From Clostridium hydrogeniformans DSM 21757 (GTDB lineage: Bacteria; Bacillota; Clostridia; Clostridiales; Clostridiaceae), in NCBI RefSeq assembly GCF_000686705.1, contig NZ_KK366004.1, positions 368,364 through 432,363 on the forward strand: a stretch of DNA of 64,000 nt, read 5' to 3'. Under the pieces are notes generated by a model. That model saw only the letters and a program-made list of their open reading frames with translations. It did not search any database and was not told the origin of the DNA. Shown here piece by piece: positions 18,141 to 26,231 of the stretch (its first letter is position 1; each line of letters begins with the position of its first letter). The translations under genes were made by a program, and so were the position numbers.

Positions 18141-19214
18141 ATGATTAATGTAACTAAGACTTATCTACCTTCTAAGGAAAAGCTTCTAGAAAAGATAGAT
18201 AGAATATATAAAAAGGGTTGGGTAACTAATAATGGGGAGCTTACCTTAGAGCTTCAAGAAAGATTAGAAGAATTTTTAGGCGTTAAAAATCTTCTTTTAG
18301 TCTCAAATGGAACTTTAGCTCTTCAAATAGCATATAAAGTTTTAGGTGTTAAGGGGGAAGCGATAACATCTCCATTCTCTTTTGTAGCAACAACAAGTTC
18401 TATGGTATGGGAAGGGATAAAACCCAAATTTGTAGATATAGATAAAGATACTTTAAATATAAATATAGATAATATAGAAAGATCTATAAATAAAAATATT
18501 AGTGCAATAGTTCCTGTTCATGTGTTTGGAAATCCTTGTGAGATAGAAGAAATTCAAAGTATAGCTAGTAAAAACAATTTAAAAGTTATATATGATGCAT
18601 CTCATTGTTTTAATGGTAAGTTTAATGAAGAGAGTATTTTAAGCTTTGGAGATATATCTACATTAAGTTTTCATGCTACAAAAATTTTTCATACCATAGA
18701 GGGTGGAGCTCTTGTAATAAGGGATGATGAAGTTTATGAAAGAGCTAAACTTATGATAAACTTTGGCATAGCGGGAGTGGATAGTATTAAAACATTAGGG
18801 GTAAATTGTAAAATTAATGAGTTTCAAAGTGCCATGGGGCTTTGCGTACTAGATGAATATGAGGAAATTAATAGTAAAAGGAAAAGAGTGTACCATAGAT
18901 ACTATGAAAAGTTAAGAAGTAGTAATAAAGTTACTCTTCAAGAAAGAAATCCTAAGGGAAGCCTTAATTATTCCTATTTTCCTGTATTATTTAAAACAGA
19001 AGAGGCTTTATTAAAGCTTCAGAGGATTTTAAAAGAAAAAGGAATAAATGGACGTAGATATTTTTATCCCAGCCTTAATACCTTAGAGTATTTAAAATAT
19101 GAAAAAATGATTATTTCAGAAGATGTATCAAAAAGAGTTTTCTGTCTTCCACTATATGATTCTTTGGATATGAAGGTTGTAGATGAGATTATATGGGACA
19201 TAGAGTCTATTTAA
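18141..19214 (+). CDS. DegT-type sugar aminotransferase (VioA/QdtB-like)
   Basis: PLP-dependent transaminase for a nucleotide 4-keto- or 3-keto-6-deoxysugar. 357 residues; NGTLALQIAYKVLGVKG near 55, SPFSFVATTSSMVWEGIKP near 79, DASHCF near 153 and the Schiff-base Lys in SFHATKIFHTIEGGALV near 174-190. The HATK-FHT-EGGA form is the one seen in viosamine-type (dTDP-Qui4N) transaminases, unlike the SFNGNK form of LegC upstream. AGGAGG precedes the ATG. No matching dehydratase is in the window, so its keto-sugar would come from a dTDP-sugar pathway elsewhere. Substrate assignment is inference. Confidence 0.8.
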   Translation: MINVTKTYLPSKEKLLEKIDRIYKKGWVTNNGELTLELQERLEEFLGVKNLLLVSNGTLALQIAYKVLGVKGEAITSPFSFVATTSSMVWEGIKPKFVDIDKDTLNINIDNIERSINKNISAIVPVHVFGNPCEIEEIQSIASKNNLKVIYDASHCFNGKFNEESILSFGDISTLSFHATKIFHTIEGGALVIRDDEVYERAKLMINFGIAGVDSIKTLGVNCKINEFQSAMGLCVLDEYEEINSKRKRVYHRYYEKLRSSNKVTLQERNPKGSLNYSYFPVLFKTEEALLKLQRILKEKGINGRRYFYPSLNTLEYLKYEKMIISEDVSKRVFCLPLYDSLDMKVVDEIIWDIESI

Positions 19215-19432
19215 AAGTAGGGTAATAGATAATAAGTTTAAATTTCATCAAAAATATAATCAAAGGATTTTAAGCTCAAAAGTTAATTTCTATATATTGA
19301 TAAAGTAATAAAAAAATTAATGAATAGGGTAGATTTACTCTAAAAATCCTATAGAAGGGGTAGTTTAAAGAAATATTATAGATTTTAGTAAATTTAATAG
19401 TTTAGGTAATTACAGGAAGGGGGAATAGATTT

Positions 19433-20002
19433 ATGAATAGTTTTTATAGTGAAGAGGAGCTTAAAAAAATAGGTTTTAAATCCTTAGGAAAAAATATTCT
19501 TTTAAGTAGAAAGACAAGCATCTATGGTGCAGAAAATATAGAATTGGGGAATAATTGTAGAATTGATGATTTTACCATACTTTCAGGAAGTATATTAATA
19601 GGAGACTATGTGCATATAGCAGCATTCTGTGGAATTTATGGTGGGGATGCTGGTGTTATATTTGAGGATTTTGTTGGACTCTCAGCTAGGTCCATAGTCT
19701 ATGCAGTAACAGATGATTATGGTGGAGAAGTTTTAACCAACCCTAATATTCCTATGGAGTATAAAAATATTATAAAAGGAAAAGTGGTATTTAAGAAACA
19801 TTCCTTAATAGGGGCGGGGGCAATTGTACTTCCAGGTGTTAAAGTAGGGGAAGGAACTTCTGTTGGGTCTATGGCTCTTATAAATAAAGATTTACTTTCA
19901 TGGAGCATATATGTAGGAATACCTGCAAAGAAAATAAAGGATAGGAGTAGAAAACTTTTAGACCTAGAAAAGAAGTTTCTAGGAGTAAATATCCCTATCT
20001 AA
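19433..20002 (+). CDS. Hexapeptide-repeat acyltransferase
   Basis: 189 residues, left-handed beta-helix acyltransferase: imperfect hexapeptide turns from about 28 to 75 (IELGNNCRIDDFTILSG), an extended loop, and further turns at 120-155 ending GIPAKKIKDR, typical of maltose/galactoside O-acetyltransferase and sugar N-acetyltransferase relatives. It probably acylates the amino sugar made by the upstream aminotransferase before or after transfer to flagellin. A GGAAGGGGGAAT stretch lies before the ATG. The 218-base gap in front of it shows no clear promoter. Confidence 0.75.
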   Translation: MNSFYSEEELKKIGFKSLGKNILLSRKTSIYGAENIELGNNCRIDDFTILSGSILIGDYVHIAAFCGIYGGDAGVIFEDFVGLSARSIVYAVTDDYGGEVLTNPNIPMEYKNIIKGKVVFKKHSLIGAGAIVLPGVKVGEGTSVGSMALINKDLLSWSIYVGIPAKKIKDRSRKLLDLEKKFLGVNIPI

Positions 20003-20109
20003 GGGTTAAGGGCAAGAATAAATAATACCTTAATATAAAAGTTATAAAGTCTATGGAAGACTTAAATTTAAAGTAAAAGTTAAGTTTTAAAACCTACAGA
20101 AAATAGATT

Positions 20110-20138
20110 TCCTTCCTTATATGTAATGTAAGGAAGGA
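20110..20138 (+). terminator. Hairpin resembling the flagellin 1 terminator arms
   Basis: A 10-base perfect stem, TCCTTCCTTA (20,110-20,119) with TAAGGAAGGA (20,129-20,138), loop of 9. It lacks a proper T-run on the plus strand. The AAGGAAGG core recurs in the first terminator after flagellin 1, so it may be a worn terminator. Confidence 0.4.
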
Positions 20139-20265
20139 TTAAACTTTGAGTTTCCTTTAAATCTATGGATATAAAGGAATGTATTTTGTTATTTGTCCAT
20201 GGTTTTTAATTTTTACAAAATGAGTATCTATTGTAGAGTAAAAGCATTAAGTCTATAATTTATCA

Positions 20266-20292
20266 TAAAGTAAGAAAATATTATAACGATAT
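20266..20292 (+). promoter_or_regulatory. Candidate sigma-D promoter of flagellin 2
   Basis: TAAA (20,266-20,269), a 15-base spacer and AACGATAT (20,285-20,292), against the sigma-D consensus TAAA-N15-GCCGATAT. It would place the start near 20,299, leaving a long leader of about 270 bases before the flagellin ATG. Confidence 0.65.
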
Positions 20293-20532
20293 ATTAGAAA
20301 TAAGGTAAGAGTCAGTGAAATATAGAAGAGATACTGATTAATTACAGGAATTATAAATATATAAATTATGATTAAGTTTCTATGGAAAATTAAGAAATTC
20401 TTATTATTAATAATAGCAATAATAAATTTAGGAAAATAAATTATAATTATTACAGTATATCATTGATATGAAAAGTAAATGATGGAATATAAAATGGAAC
20501 TTAATTTATAGTAACTATTACAATTGTTAGTG

Positions 20533-20576
20533 AGGAATAAAAGGAAAAATAATAAAGGAGGGGAAGTAAATGAGGA
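20533..20576 (+). promoter_or_regulatory. Clustered GGA motifs over the flagellin 2 start
   Basis: AGGA occurs at 20,533, 20,542, 20,556 and 20,573, the third forming the ribosome site AAAGGAGGGG. CsrA represses flagellin translation in Bacillus by binding A-N-GGA motifs over the ribosome site. This spacing would permit the same, but no csrA or fliW gene is in the window. Confidence 0.35.
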
Positions 20577-21424
20577 TAGCTCATAACATAGCTTCTTTAA
20601 ATGTTTATAGAAATTATTCTAGTAATTTAGAAAAGCAATCAAAGATATTTAACAGAGCTTCTACTGGTCAGAAGATTAATGGGGCAGGAGATAATCCTAA
20701 CGCTTTAGGAAAAAGTGAGCTTATGAGAATACAGATAAGAGGACTTCAAATGGCACAAAGAAATGTTCAGGATGGAGTATCTATGCTTCAAAGTGCAGAT
20801 TCATCTTTAAGTACTATAAATGGATATTTAAATAGGATTAAAGAGCTTACAATTCAGGCAGGTGGAGTTGGTGATGATGGTGATAGGGAAGTTATACAAA
20901 ATGAAATAAATCAGATGATAGAAGGTATAGGTAATGTAGTAGATGGTTCTGAGTTTAATGGTGTTAAGTATTTAAAAGAAGATACTACAAAGGATAATAA
21001 TAATCCTACCTTAGTTTCTATGCTTGCAGGGGCTAATAGTGGAGAAGAGATAAATATACCATTTTTCAATCTTTCTCCTGAAAACTTAAAGGATACTAGT
21101 GGTAAATCTTTAAAAGATTTAGATATAAGTAAAGGTAATATAGACGAAGCTTTAAGTGTTATAGATGCATCTATAAATATGATTATAGATGCTAGGGGAC
21201 AATACGGGGCTTTATGCAATAGACTTGAAACAGCTTTTGATAGTGCAGGAGATATGGGACTTACCCTTGAAAAGGCAGAGTCTTCTATAAGAGATGCAGA
21301 TATGGGATTTGAAATCATGGAACTTTCAAAGCATAGTTTATTAATAGAAGCTGGAAATGCTATGATGGCACAAACTAATAATTTTCCTCAGGATGTACTT
21401 AGAATTTTAGAAAGAGTAAAATAA
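20570..21424 (+). CDS. Second, divergent flagellin or flagellin-like protein
   Basis: 284 residues with full flagellin N- and C-terminal domains: start MRIAHNIASLNVYRNYSSNL, then ASTGQKINGAGDNPNALG near 31 and QRNVQDGVSMLQSAD near 64; C-terminal SSIRDADMGFEIMELSKHSL and the end NNFPQDVLRILERVK. It differs clearly from the flagellin at 23-841 (RIAHN instead of IINHN, charged end instead of QLLR). The middle (about 140-200) is short and acidic. It may be a minor filament protein or alternative flagellin. It has its own sigma-D-like promoter and tandem terminators and closes the glycosylation island. Confidence 0.92.
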   Translation: MRIAHNIASLNVYRNYSSNLEKQSKIFNRASTGQKINGAGDNPNALGKSELMRIQIRGLQMAQRNVQDGVSMLQSADSSLSTINGYLNRIKELTIQAGGVGDDGDREVIQNEINQMIEGIGNVVDGSEFNGVKYLKEDTTKDNNNPTLVSMLAGANSGEEINIPFFNLSPENLKDTSGKSLKDLDISKGNIDEALSVIDASINMIIDARGQYGALCNRLETAFDSAGDMGLTLEKAESSIRDADMGFEIMELSKHSLLIEAGNAMMAQTNNFPQDVLRILERVK

Positions 21425-22438
21425 AAGCTACTATATGGCATCAACATAAATTAACCTTAAATATATTTACTAATACATTTAAGGTTAATTTAATAAGGGA
21501 TATAAAAAAGCCTTGGAGATAATCCAAGGCTTTTTATTATTACAATATACATTAAAATATGGAATATAATGCTATAAATAATTTATATTATTCAATAGAA
21601 GTTTATATATTGAAACAATATGTATTATAATGTCATTATTATGAATAAAAAATGAATGAAAGTTTAATGAATTATTTAATAATAATTATTATTATTAAGC
21701 AGGGAAGGTAGTAAATACCAAAAGTTTATTAATTTAATTAATAAAAATTAATAAAAATTATAAGATTTTTAAAAAAGTAATTATGAAAGGTCTTGTTTTA
21801 TACATGATAAAATATGGATTAAGAAATTGTTAAAAAATCATATGAAACAACAATAAATAAGCCATATGTATTAAAATTAAATAAGAGTATTTTAATAAGA
21901 ATTAAAAAATATTTTGCATAAGCTCTGGGAGTATTTTTTTTAGGGCAAAATATAATTGGGCACAACTCTTAATTGGTTATAATAGATTTAAGTTTAAAAT
22001 AAATTTATTGAGTCAGGGTAAGGATGATTTAAATTATAAAGTAATTCATATTCGCATAAATACTATACAAAAAGTTAATTTGGAATAATAAAAACAACTG
22101 TAAAATTTGGAATAAAACAAGAAAAATGTCGAATGGGCTAAAAGGATATAGGAGCTATTGTTTAAATAATGGATTATATTCAAAAAAAAGGAGTGGTATA
22201 TGGTGATAAAAAGACGAAAAACATAAAGTTAAATAAAAAAATAATTAAAATTAAAAAATAGACTAGAAAATCATTGGGAATTGTCTTATAATATAATATA
22301 TATTTGGTAGTATTTACATATGATTTAAAAAAATAGATGGAATTAATAGTTTTAGCTATTAAAACATAGAATAAAAGGAAAATTGTTTTAAATTTGGAGA
22401 ATCTTCAGATTTAACTTACTGGATAAGGAGTTGAGTAA
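21425..22438. other. 1-kb AT-rich non-coding region ahead of flgB
   Basis: No ORF of note. It holds the flagellin 2 terminators, an attenuator-like AT hairpin (AAAAAATA at 21,904-21,911 with TATTTTTT at 21,932-21,939), a possible sigma-A promoter (TTGGGC 21,956-21,961, TATAAT 21,978-21,983) and overlapping TATAAT boxes at 22,287-22,297. I found no sigma-D-type box and could not recognise a c-di-GMP riboswitch core. The flgB operon promoter must lie here, probably sigma-A dependent. Confidence 0.5.
21451..21535 (+). terminator. Tandem terminators after flagellin 2
   Basis: The first stem is TTAACCTTAAAT (21,451-21,462) with ATTTAAGGTTAA (21,477-21,488). The second is AAAAAGCCTTGGA (21,505-21,517) with TCCAAGGCTTTTT (21,523-21,535), ending in a T-run. 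Same doubled arrangement as after flagellin 1. Confidence 0.9.
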
Positions 22439-22849
22439 ATGAAAATAGGAGAAGGAACTTCTTTAGATAGAAAGGTTTATGATCTTATAAAGAAGGATCT
22501 TAATGCCACCTCTATAAGAGGGAAAACCATAGCTAATAATATAGCTAATGTTAATACAAAAGATTATAAGAGATTTGATGTGGTTTTTGAAGAAACCTTA
22601 AAGAATGAAGAAAAAGGATTAAATCTTAGGAGAACTCATAAAAAACATATAAAAGATAATGACTTTGAAAATGGAGTTAAGGTTACAGAGGACAAGTCAT
22701 CAAGTATGAGAAGCGATGGGAATAATGTAGATTTAGATGTAGAAAAAGTAAATCAAGCGGCAAATACTCTTTTATATAACACTCTTATAACTAATTATAA
22801 TAATAGAATTAATTCTACAAGGTATGTAGTAACATCTGGTGGGAGGTAG
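22439..22849 (+). CDS. flgB: Flagellar basal-body proximal rod protein FlgB
   Basis: Proximal rod subunit linking the MS ring to the rod; exported by the flagellar type III system. 136 residues with the rod-family N-terminal motif TIANNIANVNTKDYKR near residues 31-46 and a C-terminal heptad helix LLYNTLITNYNNRINSTRY. First gene of a run of same-strand genes with gaps of only a few bases extending to 45,674; GGAG precedes the ATG. Confidence 0.95.
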   Translation: MKIGEGTSLDRKVYDLIKKDLNATSIRGKTIANNIANVNTKDYKRFDVVFEETLKNEEKGLNLRRTHKKHIKDNDFENGVKVTEDKSSSMRSDGNNVDLDVEKVNQAANTLLYNTLITNYNNRINSTRYVVTSGGR

Positions 22850-22855
22850 TGAATA

Positions 22856-23284
22856 ATGTATAGTTTTAGATCAATGAGAATAAGTGCTAGTGGTCTTTCA
22901 GCGGAGAGGCTTAGAATGGACACCATAGCTTCAAATATATCCAATGCTACAACTACAAGAGGGGAAAATGGAAGACCCTATGTAAGAAAGGTAGCAGTTT
23001 TTCAAGAGCACTTAGATAAATCTTTAGATAAGACAAATAAACCAGGAGATAATCTTATGGGAGTTAAGGCAGTTGGAGTTAAAGAGGATCAGTCCCCTTT
23101 AAGGAGAGTTTATGATCCCTCCCATCCAGATGCGGATAATGAAGGTTACGTAATGATGCCAAATGTAAACATTTTGAATGAAATGGCAGATATGATAGCT
23201 GCTACAAGATCTTATGAGGCTAATGTAGATACATTAAATTCCATGAAAAGTATGTTTTCAAAAGCTTTAGAAATAGGAAGATAG
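22856..23284 (+). CDS. flgC: Flagellar basal-body rod protein FlgC
   Basis: Rod subunit paired with FlgB. 142 residues; N-terminal [20 protein letters not shown] and C-terminal [19 protein letters not shown] are the two helical signatures of the FlgC family. GGGAGG lies in the end of flgB, six bases apart, indicating one operon. Confidence 0.96.
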   Translation: MYSFRSMRISASGLSAERLRMDTIASNISNATTTRGENGRPYVRKVAVFQEHLDKSLDKTNKPGDNLMGVKAVGVKEDQSPLRRVYDPSHPDADNEGYVMMPNVNILNEMADMIAATRSYEANVDTLNSMKSMFSKALEIGR

Positions 23285-23294
23285 GTGGATGTTT

Positions 23295-23597
23295 ATGAAG
23301 ATAAATAGTTTTGTACCAAACAGAGAAATTTTTGATAATATGAATATAAATAAAGAGAATAAAAAGTCAACATCAAATATTACCTTTGGAAATGTTTTGA
23401 AAGAAGAGTTACATAGGGTTAATGATTCCCAAATTGCTTCAGAGGAGATTACTGGAAAGTTTATAAAGGGTGAGGATGTTGAGATACATAATGTTATGGT
23501 GGCAGCAGAGGAAGCAAAGCTTTCGCTCCAAATGGCAGTACAAGTAAGAAACAAGCTTGTAGAAGCTTACCAAGAAATAAACAGAATGCAGTTATAG
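23295..23597 (+). CDS. fliE: Flagellar hook-basal body protein FliE
   Basis: Adaptor between the MS ring and the rod. About 100 residues; the C-terminal two-thirds (DVEIHNVMVAAEEAKLSLQM, then VRNKLVEAYQEINRMQL) is the conserved FliE domain. The second ATG at 23,295 is preferred over 23,289 because AGGTGG at 23,283-23,288 sits at proper distance. Classic flgB-flgC-fliE order. Confidence 0.93.
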   Translation: MKINSFVPNREIFDNMNINKENKKSTSNITFGNVLKEELHRVNDSQIASEEITGKFIKGEDVEIHNVMVAAEEAKLSLQMAVQVRNKLVEAYQEINRMQL

Positions 23598-23613
23598 GAT
23601 AGGAGTGCTATAG

Positions 23614-25197
23614 ATGGGAAAGCTTAAGGAAGGCTTAAGTAAAATTAAAGATAAGTTTATGTCCCTGTCAAAAAGTCTTAGAATAGGAGTCATTGTATTA
23701 ATATCTGGAATAATAATTTCTTTAATATTTTTAGGAGTTTACCTTCAAAATAATAAGTATGGTCTTCTTTTTTCAGGACTTGATGGAAATGATGCTAAAT
23801 CAGTAACTGAAAAGTTAAAAGAAAAGAAGGTTGAAACTAAGGTTAAGGGTGACTCTATATATGTGCCTAAGGATAAAGTAGACGAGCTTAGACTAGAACT
23901 TGCTACAGACATAACAAATGGTAGTAAGGGATATGAACTCATGGACAATAGTCAATCCTTTGGAATGACAGATGAGGAATTTAAAATAAAGAAACAAAGG
24001 GTTCTTCAAGGGGAAATAGAGAAAACTATAAAGAGTTTTCCACAAATAAAAAATGCTAGGGTACATTTAACACCACCAGAAGAATCAGTATTTGTTAAAG
24101 AGAGTAAGCCAGGAAAGGCTTCAGTATATATTGAAATGAAACCAAGTAGTAACCTTTCTAAGGAACAGGTTAAATCCATAGTTTCATTAGTTGGAGGTGC
24201 AACATCTAATACTCCAAAGGAGAGTATTGAGGTAATAGATGAGAAGATGAACCTATTGTCAAGGGATTTATTTGAAGATGATAAGAACTTTTCGTCTTCA
24301 TCTCTTGAAAAACAGAAGAAGGTAGAGGAAGAGTTCGAGAATAAGCTTCAGACTAATGTTTTAGAGATGCTAGAGCCTGTAGTTGGAAAAGGTAAGGTTA
24401 AGGTTAAGGTTAACTCAGAGTTAGATTTTGATGCTAAAGAGAAAACAGATGTAGTGGTAAATCCACAAAGTGTTGTGGTAAGTGAAGCTACTTCTAAGGA
24501 AACATCTAGTGAGAATGGTGGGCGTAACAATACTCAAAGTCCTGTAGACAATAACATGACCAATGCTATAAATAATAACAATGGAAATGCTACTTCTTCA
24601 AAGGAAGACAAGAAAACTAACTATGAAGTTGGCAAAAGTGAAACAAAGGTTATAAGTGCTCCAGGAGCTGTTAAGAGGCTTACTGCATCAGTGGTTGTGG
24701 ATGGAAACTTAGATATAGGAACTCAAGAAACCATAAAGGGAATAGTTTCAAATGCTATAGGCTTTAAGCAAGATAGAGGCGATGAAATAAGTGTTGCTAG
24801 TATGGCCTTTGACCCTCAATCTAAGGATGCAGCTAATAAGGCTTTAGAAGAAATGAAGAAGGAAGAAGAGCAGGCTAAAAAAATGAGACTTTATAAGATA
24901 ATAGCTCTTTCAGTTGGAATATTAATACTAGTAATAACAGTTATAGTGGCTTTAATCATTAAACATAGAAGAAATAATGAAGATGGTGATGAGGAAGAGT
25001 TAGATGAAGAAGGTAAGCTTAATGTGCTTATTGGAGATAATATAGAACCTAAGGAACAGATAAAACTTGATCCAATAGACTTTGAGGTAAGTAATGAAAA
25101 AATACATCTTGAAAATGAAGTTAAGCGTTATGCAAAGGATAAACCAGAGCAATTTGTTGATATAGTTAAGGCTTGGCTTGCAGAGGATGAGAGGTGA
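23614..25197 (+). CDS. fliF: Flagellar MS-ring protein FliF
   Basis: Membrane ring on which the rotor and export gate assemble. 527 residues: N-terminal membrane segment about 24-46, YscJ-type ring-building domains (VYLQNNKYGLLFSGLDGNDA; ARVHLTPPEESVF), a Ser/Asn-rich periplasmic loop around 290-335, a second membrane segment about 428-450 (IIALSVGILILVITVIVALI) and a cytoplasmic acidic tail that binds FliG. Its stop and the FliG start are a few bases apart. Confidence 0.96.
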   Translation: MGKLKEGLSKIKDKFMSLSKSLRIGVIVLISGIIISLIFLGVYLQNNKYGLLFSGLDGNDAKSVTEKLKEKKVETKVKGDSIYVPKDKVDELRLELATDITNGSKGYELMDNSQSFGMTDEEFKIKKQRVLQGEIEKTIKSFPQIKNARVHLTPPEESVFVKESKPGKASVYIEMKPSSNLSKEQVKSIVSLVGGATSNTPKESIEVIDEKMNLLSRDLFEDDKNFSSSSLEKQKKVEEEFENKLQTNVLEMLEPVVGKGKVKVKVNSELDFDAKEKTDVVVNPQSVVVSEATSKETSSENGGRNNTQSPVDNNMTNAINNNNGNATSSKEDKKTNYEVGKSETKVISAPGAVKRLTASVVVDGNLDIGTQETIKGIVSNAIGFKQDRGDEISVASMAFDPQSKDAANKALEEMKKEEEQAKKMRLYKIIALSVGILILVITVIVALIIKHRRNNEDGDEEELDEEGKLNVLIGDNIEPKEQIKLDPIDFEVSNEKIHLENEVKRYAKDKPEQFVDIVKAWLAEDER

Positions 25198-25202
25198 TAA
25201 CT

Positions 25203-26231
25203 ATGGGTAATGATATGACTAAAGAAATGGAAAAATTAACAGGAGTTCAAAAGTCCGCTATATTGTTTATAACTTTGGGACCGGAGATATCAGCTAATAT
25301 AATAAAAAAGCTTCCAGAAACAGAAATTCAAAAGATAACCTATGAAATAGCTAATACCACTCATGTAAACCAAGAGTTTAGACAAAAGATTTTAGAAGAG
25401 TTTTTAGAGATGAATAAAGCAAAGGATTATCTTCTAGAGGGTGGAATTGAATATGCCAAGAGTCTTCTTGGAAAAGCTCTAGGACCTCAGAGGGCAAAGG
25501 AAATCTTAGATAAGGTTGTAGAGGTAAGTCAGCAGTATAGGCCTTTTGCTATAGCAAGAAAAGCTGATGCTCATCAACTTATGAATGTAATAGCTAATGA
25601 GCATCCTCAAACCATAGCTTTAATTCTTTGTTATCTTCAACAGGATAAGGCAGGTCAAATACTATCTGCCCTTCCAGAAGAACTTCAAAGTGATGTAGCT
25701 TACAGGCTTGCTACTATGAAGAATACATCACCAATGGTGGTTAAAGAAATAGAGAAGGTTCTTGATGGTAAGCTATCATCAGTTATTAAGTCTGATGTAA
25801 CTGTAATTGGTGGAGTTGAAACATTGGTAGGTATATTAAACCAAGTAGATAGAACTACAGAAAGAAACATTACAGAAAGTCTAGAAAGAGAAGATGCAGA
25901 GCTTGCAGAAAGAATAAAGGAATCTATGTTTGTATTCGAGGATGTATTAACTTTAGACAGCTTATCAATACAAAGAGTATTAAGAGAAGTAGATCCAAAG
26001 GATTTAGCATTAGCATTAAAGGGTTGTTCAGAAGATGTTTCAAATATAATCTTCAAGAATCAATCAAAGAGAGGGGCAGCTGCTTTAAAAGAGGACATAG
26101 AATTCTTAGGACCTGTTAGACTTATTGATGTAGAAAAGGCACAACAAAAGATTGTTGGAATAATAAGAAGACTGGATGAAGCAGGAGAAATAGTGATTTC
26201 AAGAGGTGGAGAAGATGCCATCGTTTTATAA
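25203..26231 (+). CDS. fliG: Flagellar motor switch protein FliG
   Basis: C-ring rotor protein that contacts MotA and couples ion flow to torque. About 342 residues with the middle-domain motif EHPQTIALIL near 135 and a C-terminal torque domain rich in charged residues (LREVDPKDLALALKG). The ATG at 25,203 follows GAGGTGAT at 25,191-25,198; an in-frame GTG at 25,194 lies inside the ribosome site. The 3' end overlaps fliH by 17 bases. Confidence 0.96.
   Translation: MGNDMTKEMEKLTGVQKSAILFITLGPEISANIIKKLPETEIQKITYEIANTTHVNQEFRQKILEEFLEMNKAKDYLLEGGIEYAKSLLGKALGPQRAKEILDKVVEVSQQYRPFAIARKADAHQLMNVIANEHPQTIALILCYLQQDKAGQILSALPEELQSDVAYRLATMKNTSPMVVKEIEKVLDGKLSSVIKSDVTVIGGVETLVGILNQVDRTTERNITESLEREDAELAERIKESMFVFEDVLTLDSLSIQRVLREVDPKDLALALKGCSEDVSNIIFKNQSKRGAAALKEDIEFLGPVRLIDVEKAQQKIVGIIRRLDEAGEIVISRGGEDAIVL

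Larger units (their letters stand above)
20003..20569. other. 567-base region before flagellin 2
   Basis: No gene is visible. It contains a hairpin at 20,110-20,138 (TCCTTCCTTA with TAAGGAAGGA), a candidate sigma-D promoter at 20,266-20,292 and a leader of about 270 bases with several GGA motifs close to the start codon. Confidence 0.6.

Noticed and set aside
22101-22134. Sigma-D box ahead of flgB (TAAA ... GTCGAAT)
   Set aside because: Spacing is wrong by several bases and the -10 lacks CGAT.
21425-22438. C-di-GMP riboswitch upstream of flgB as in C. difficile
   Set aside because: No sequence resembling the conserved aptamer core is visible; only AT-rich hairpins.
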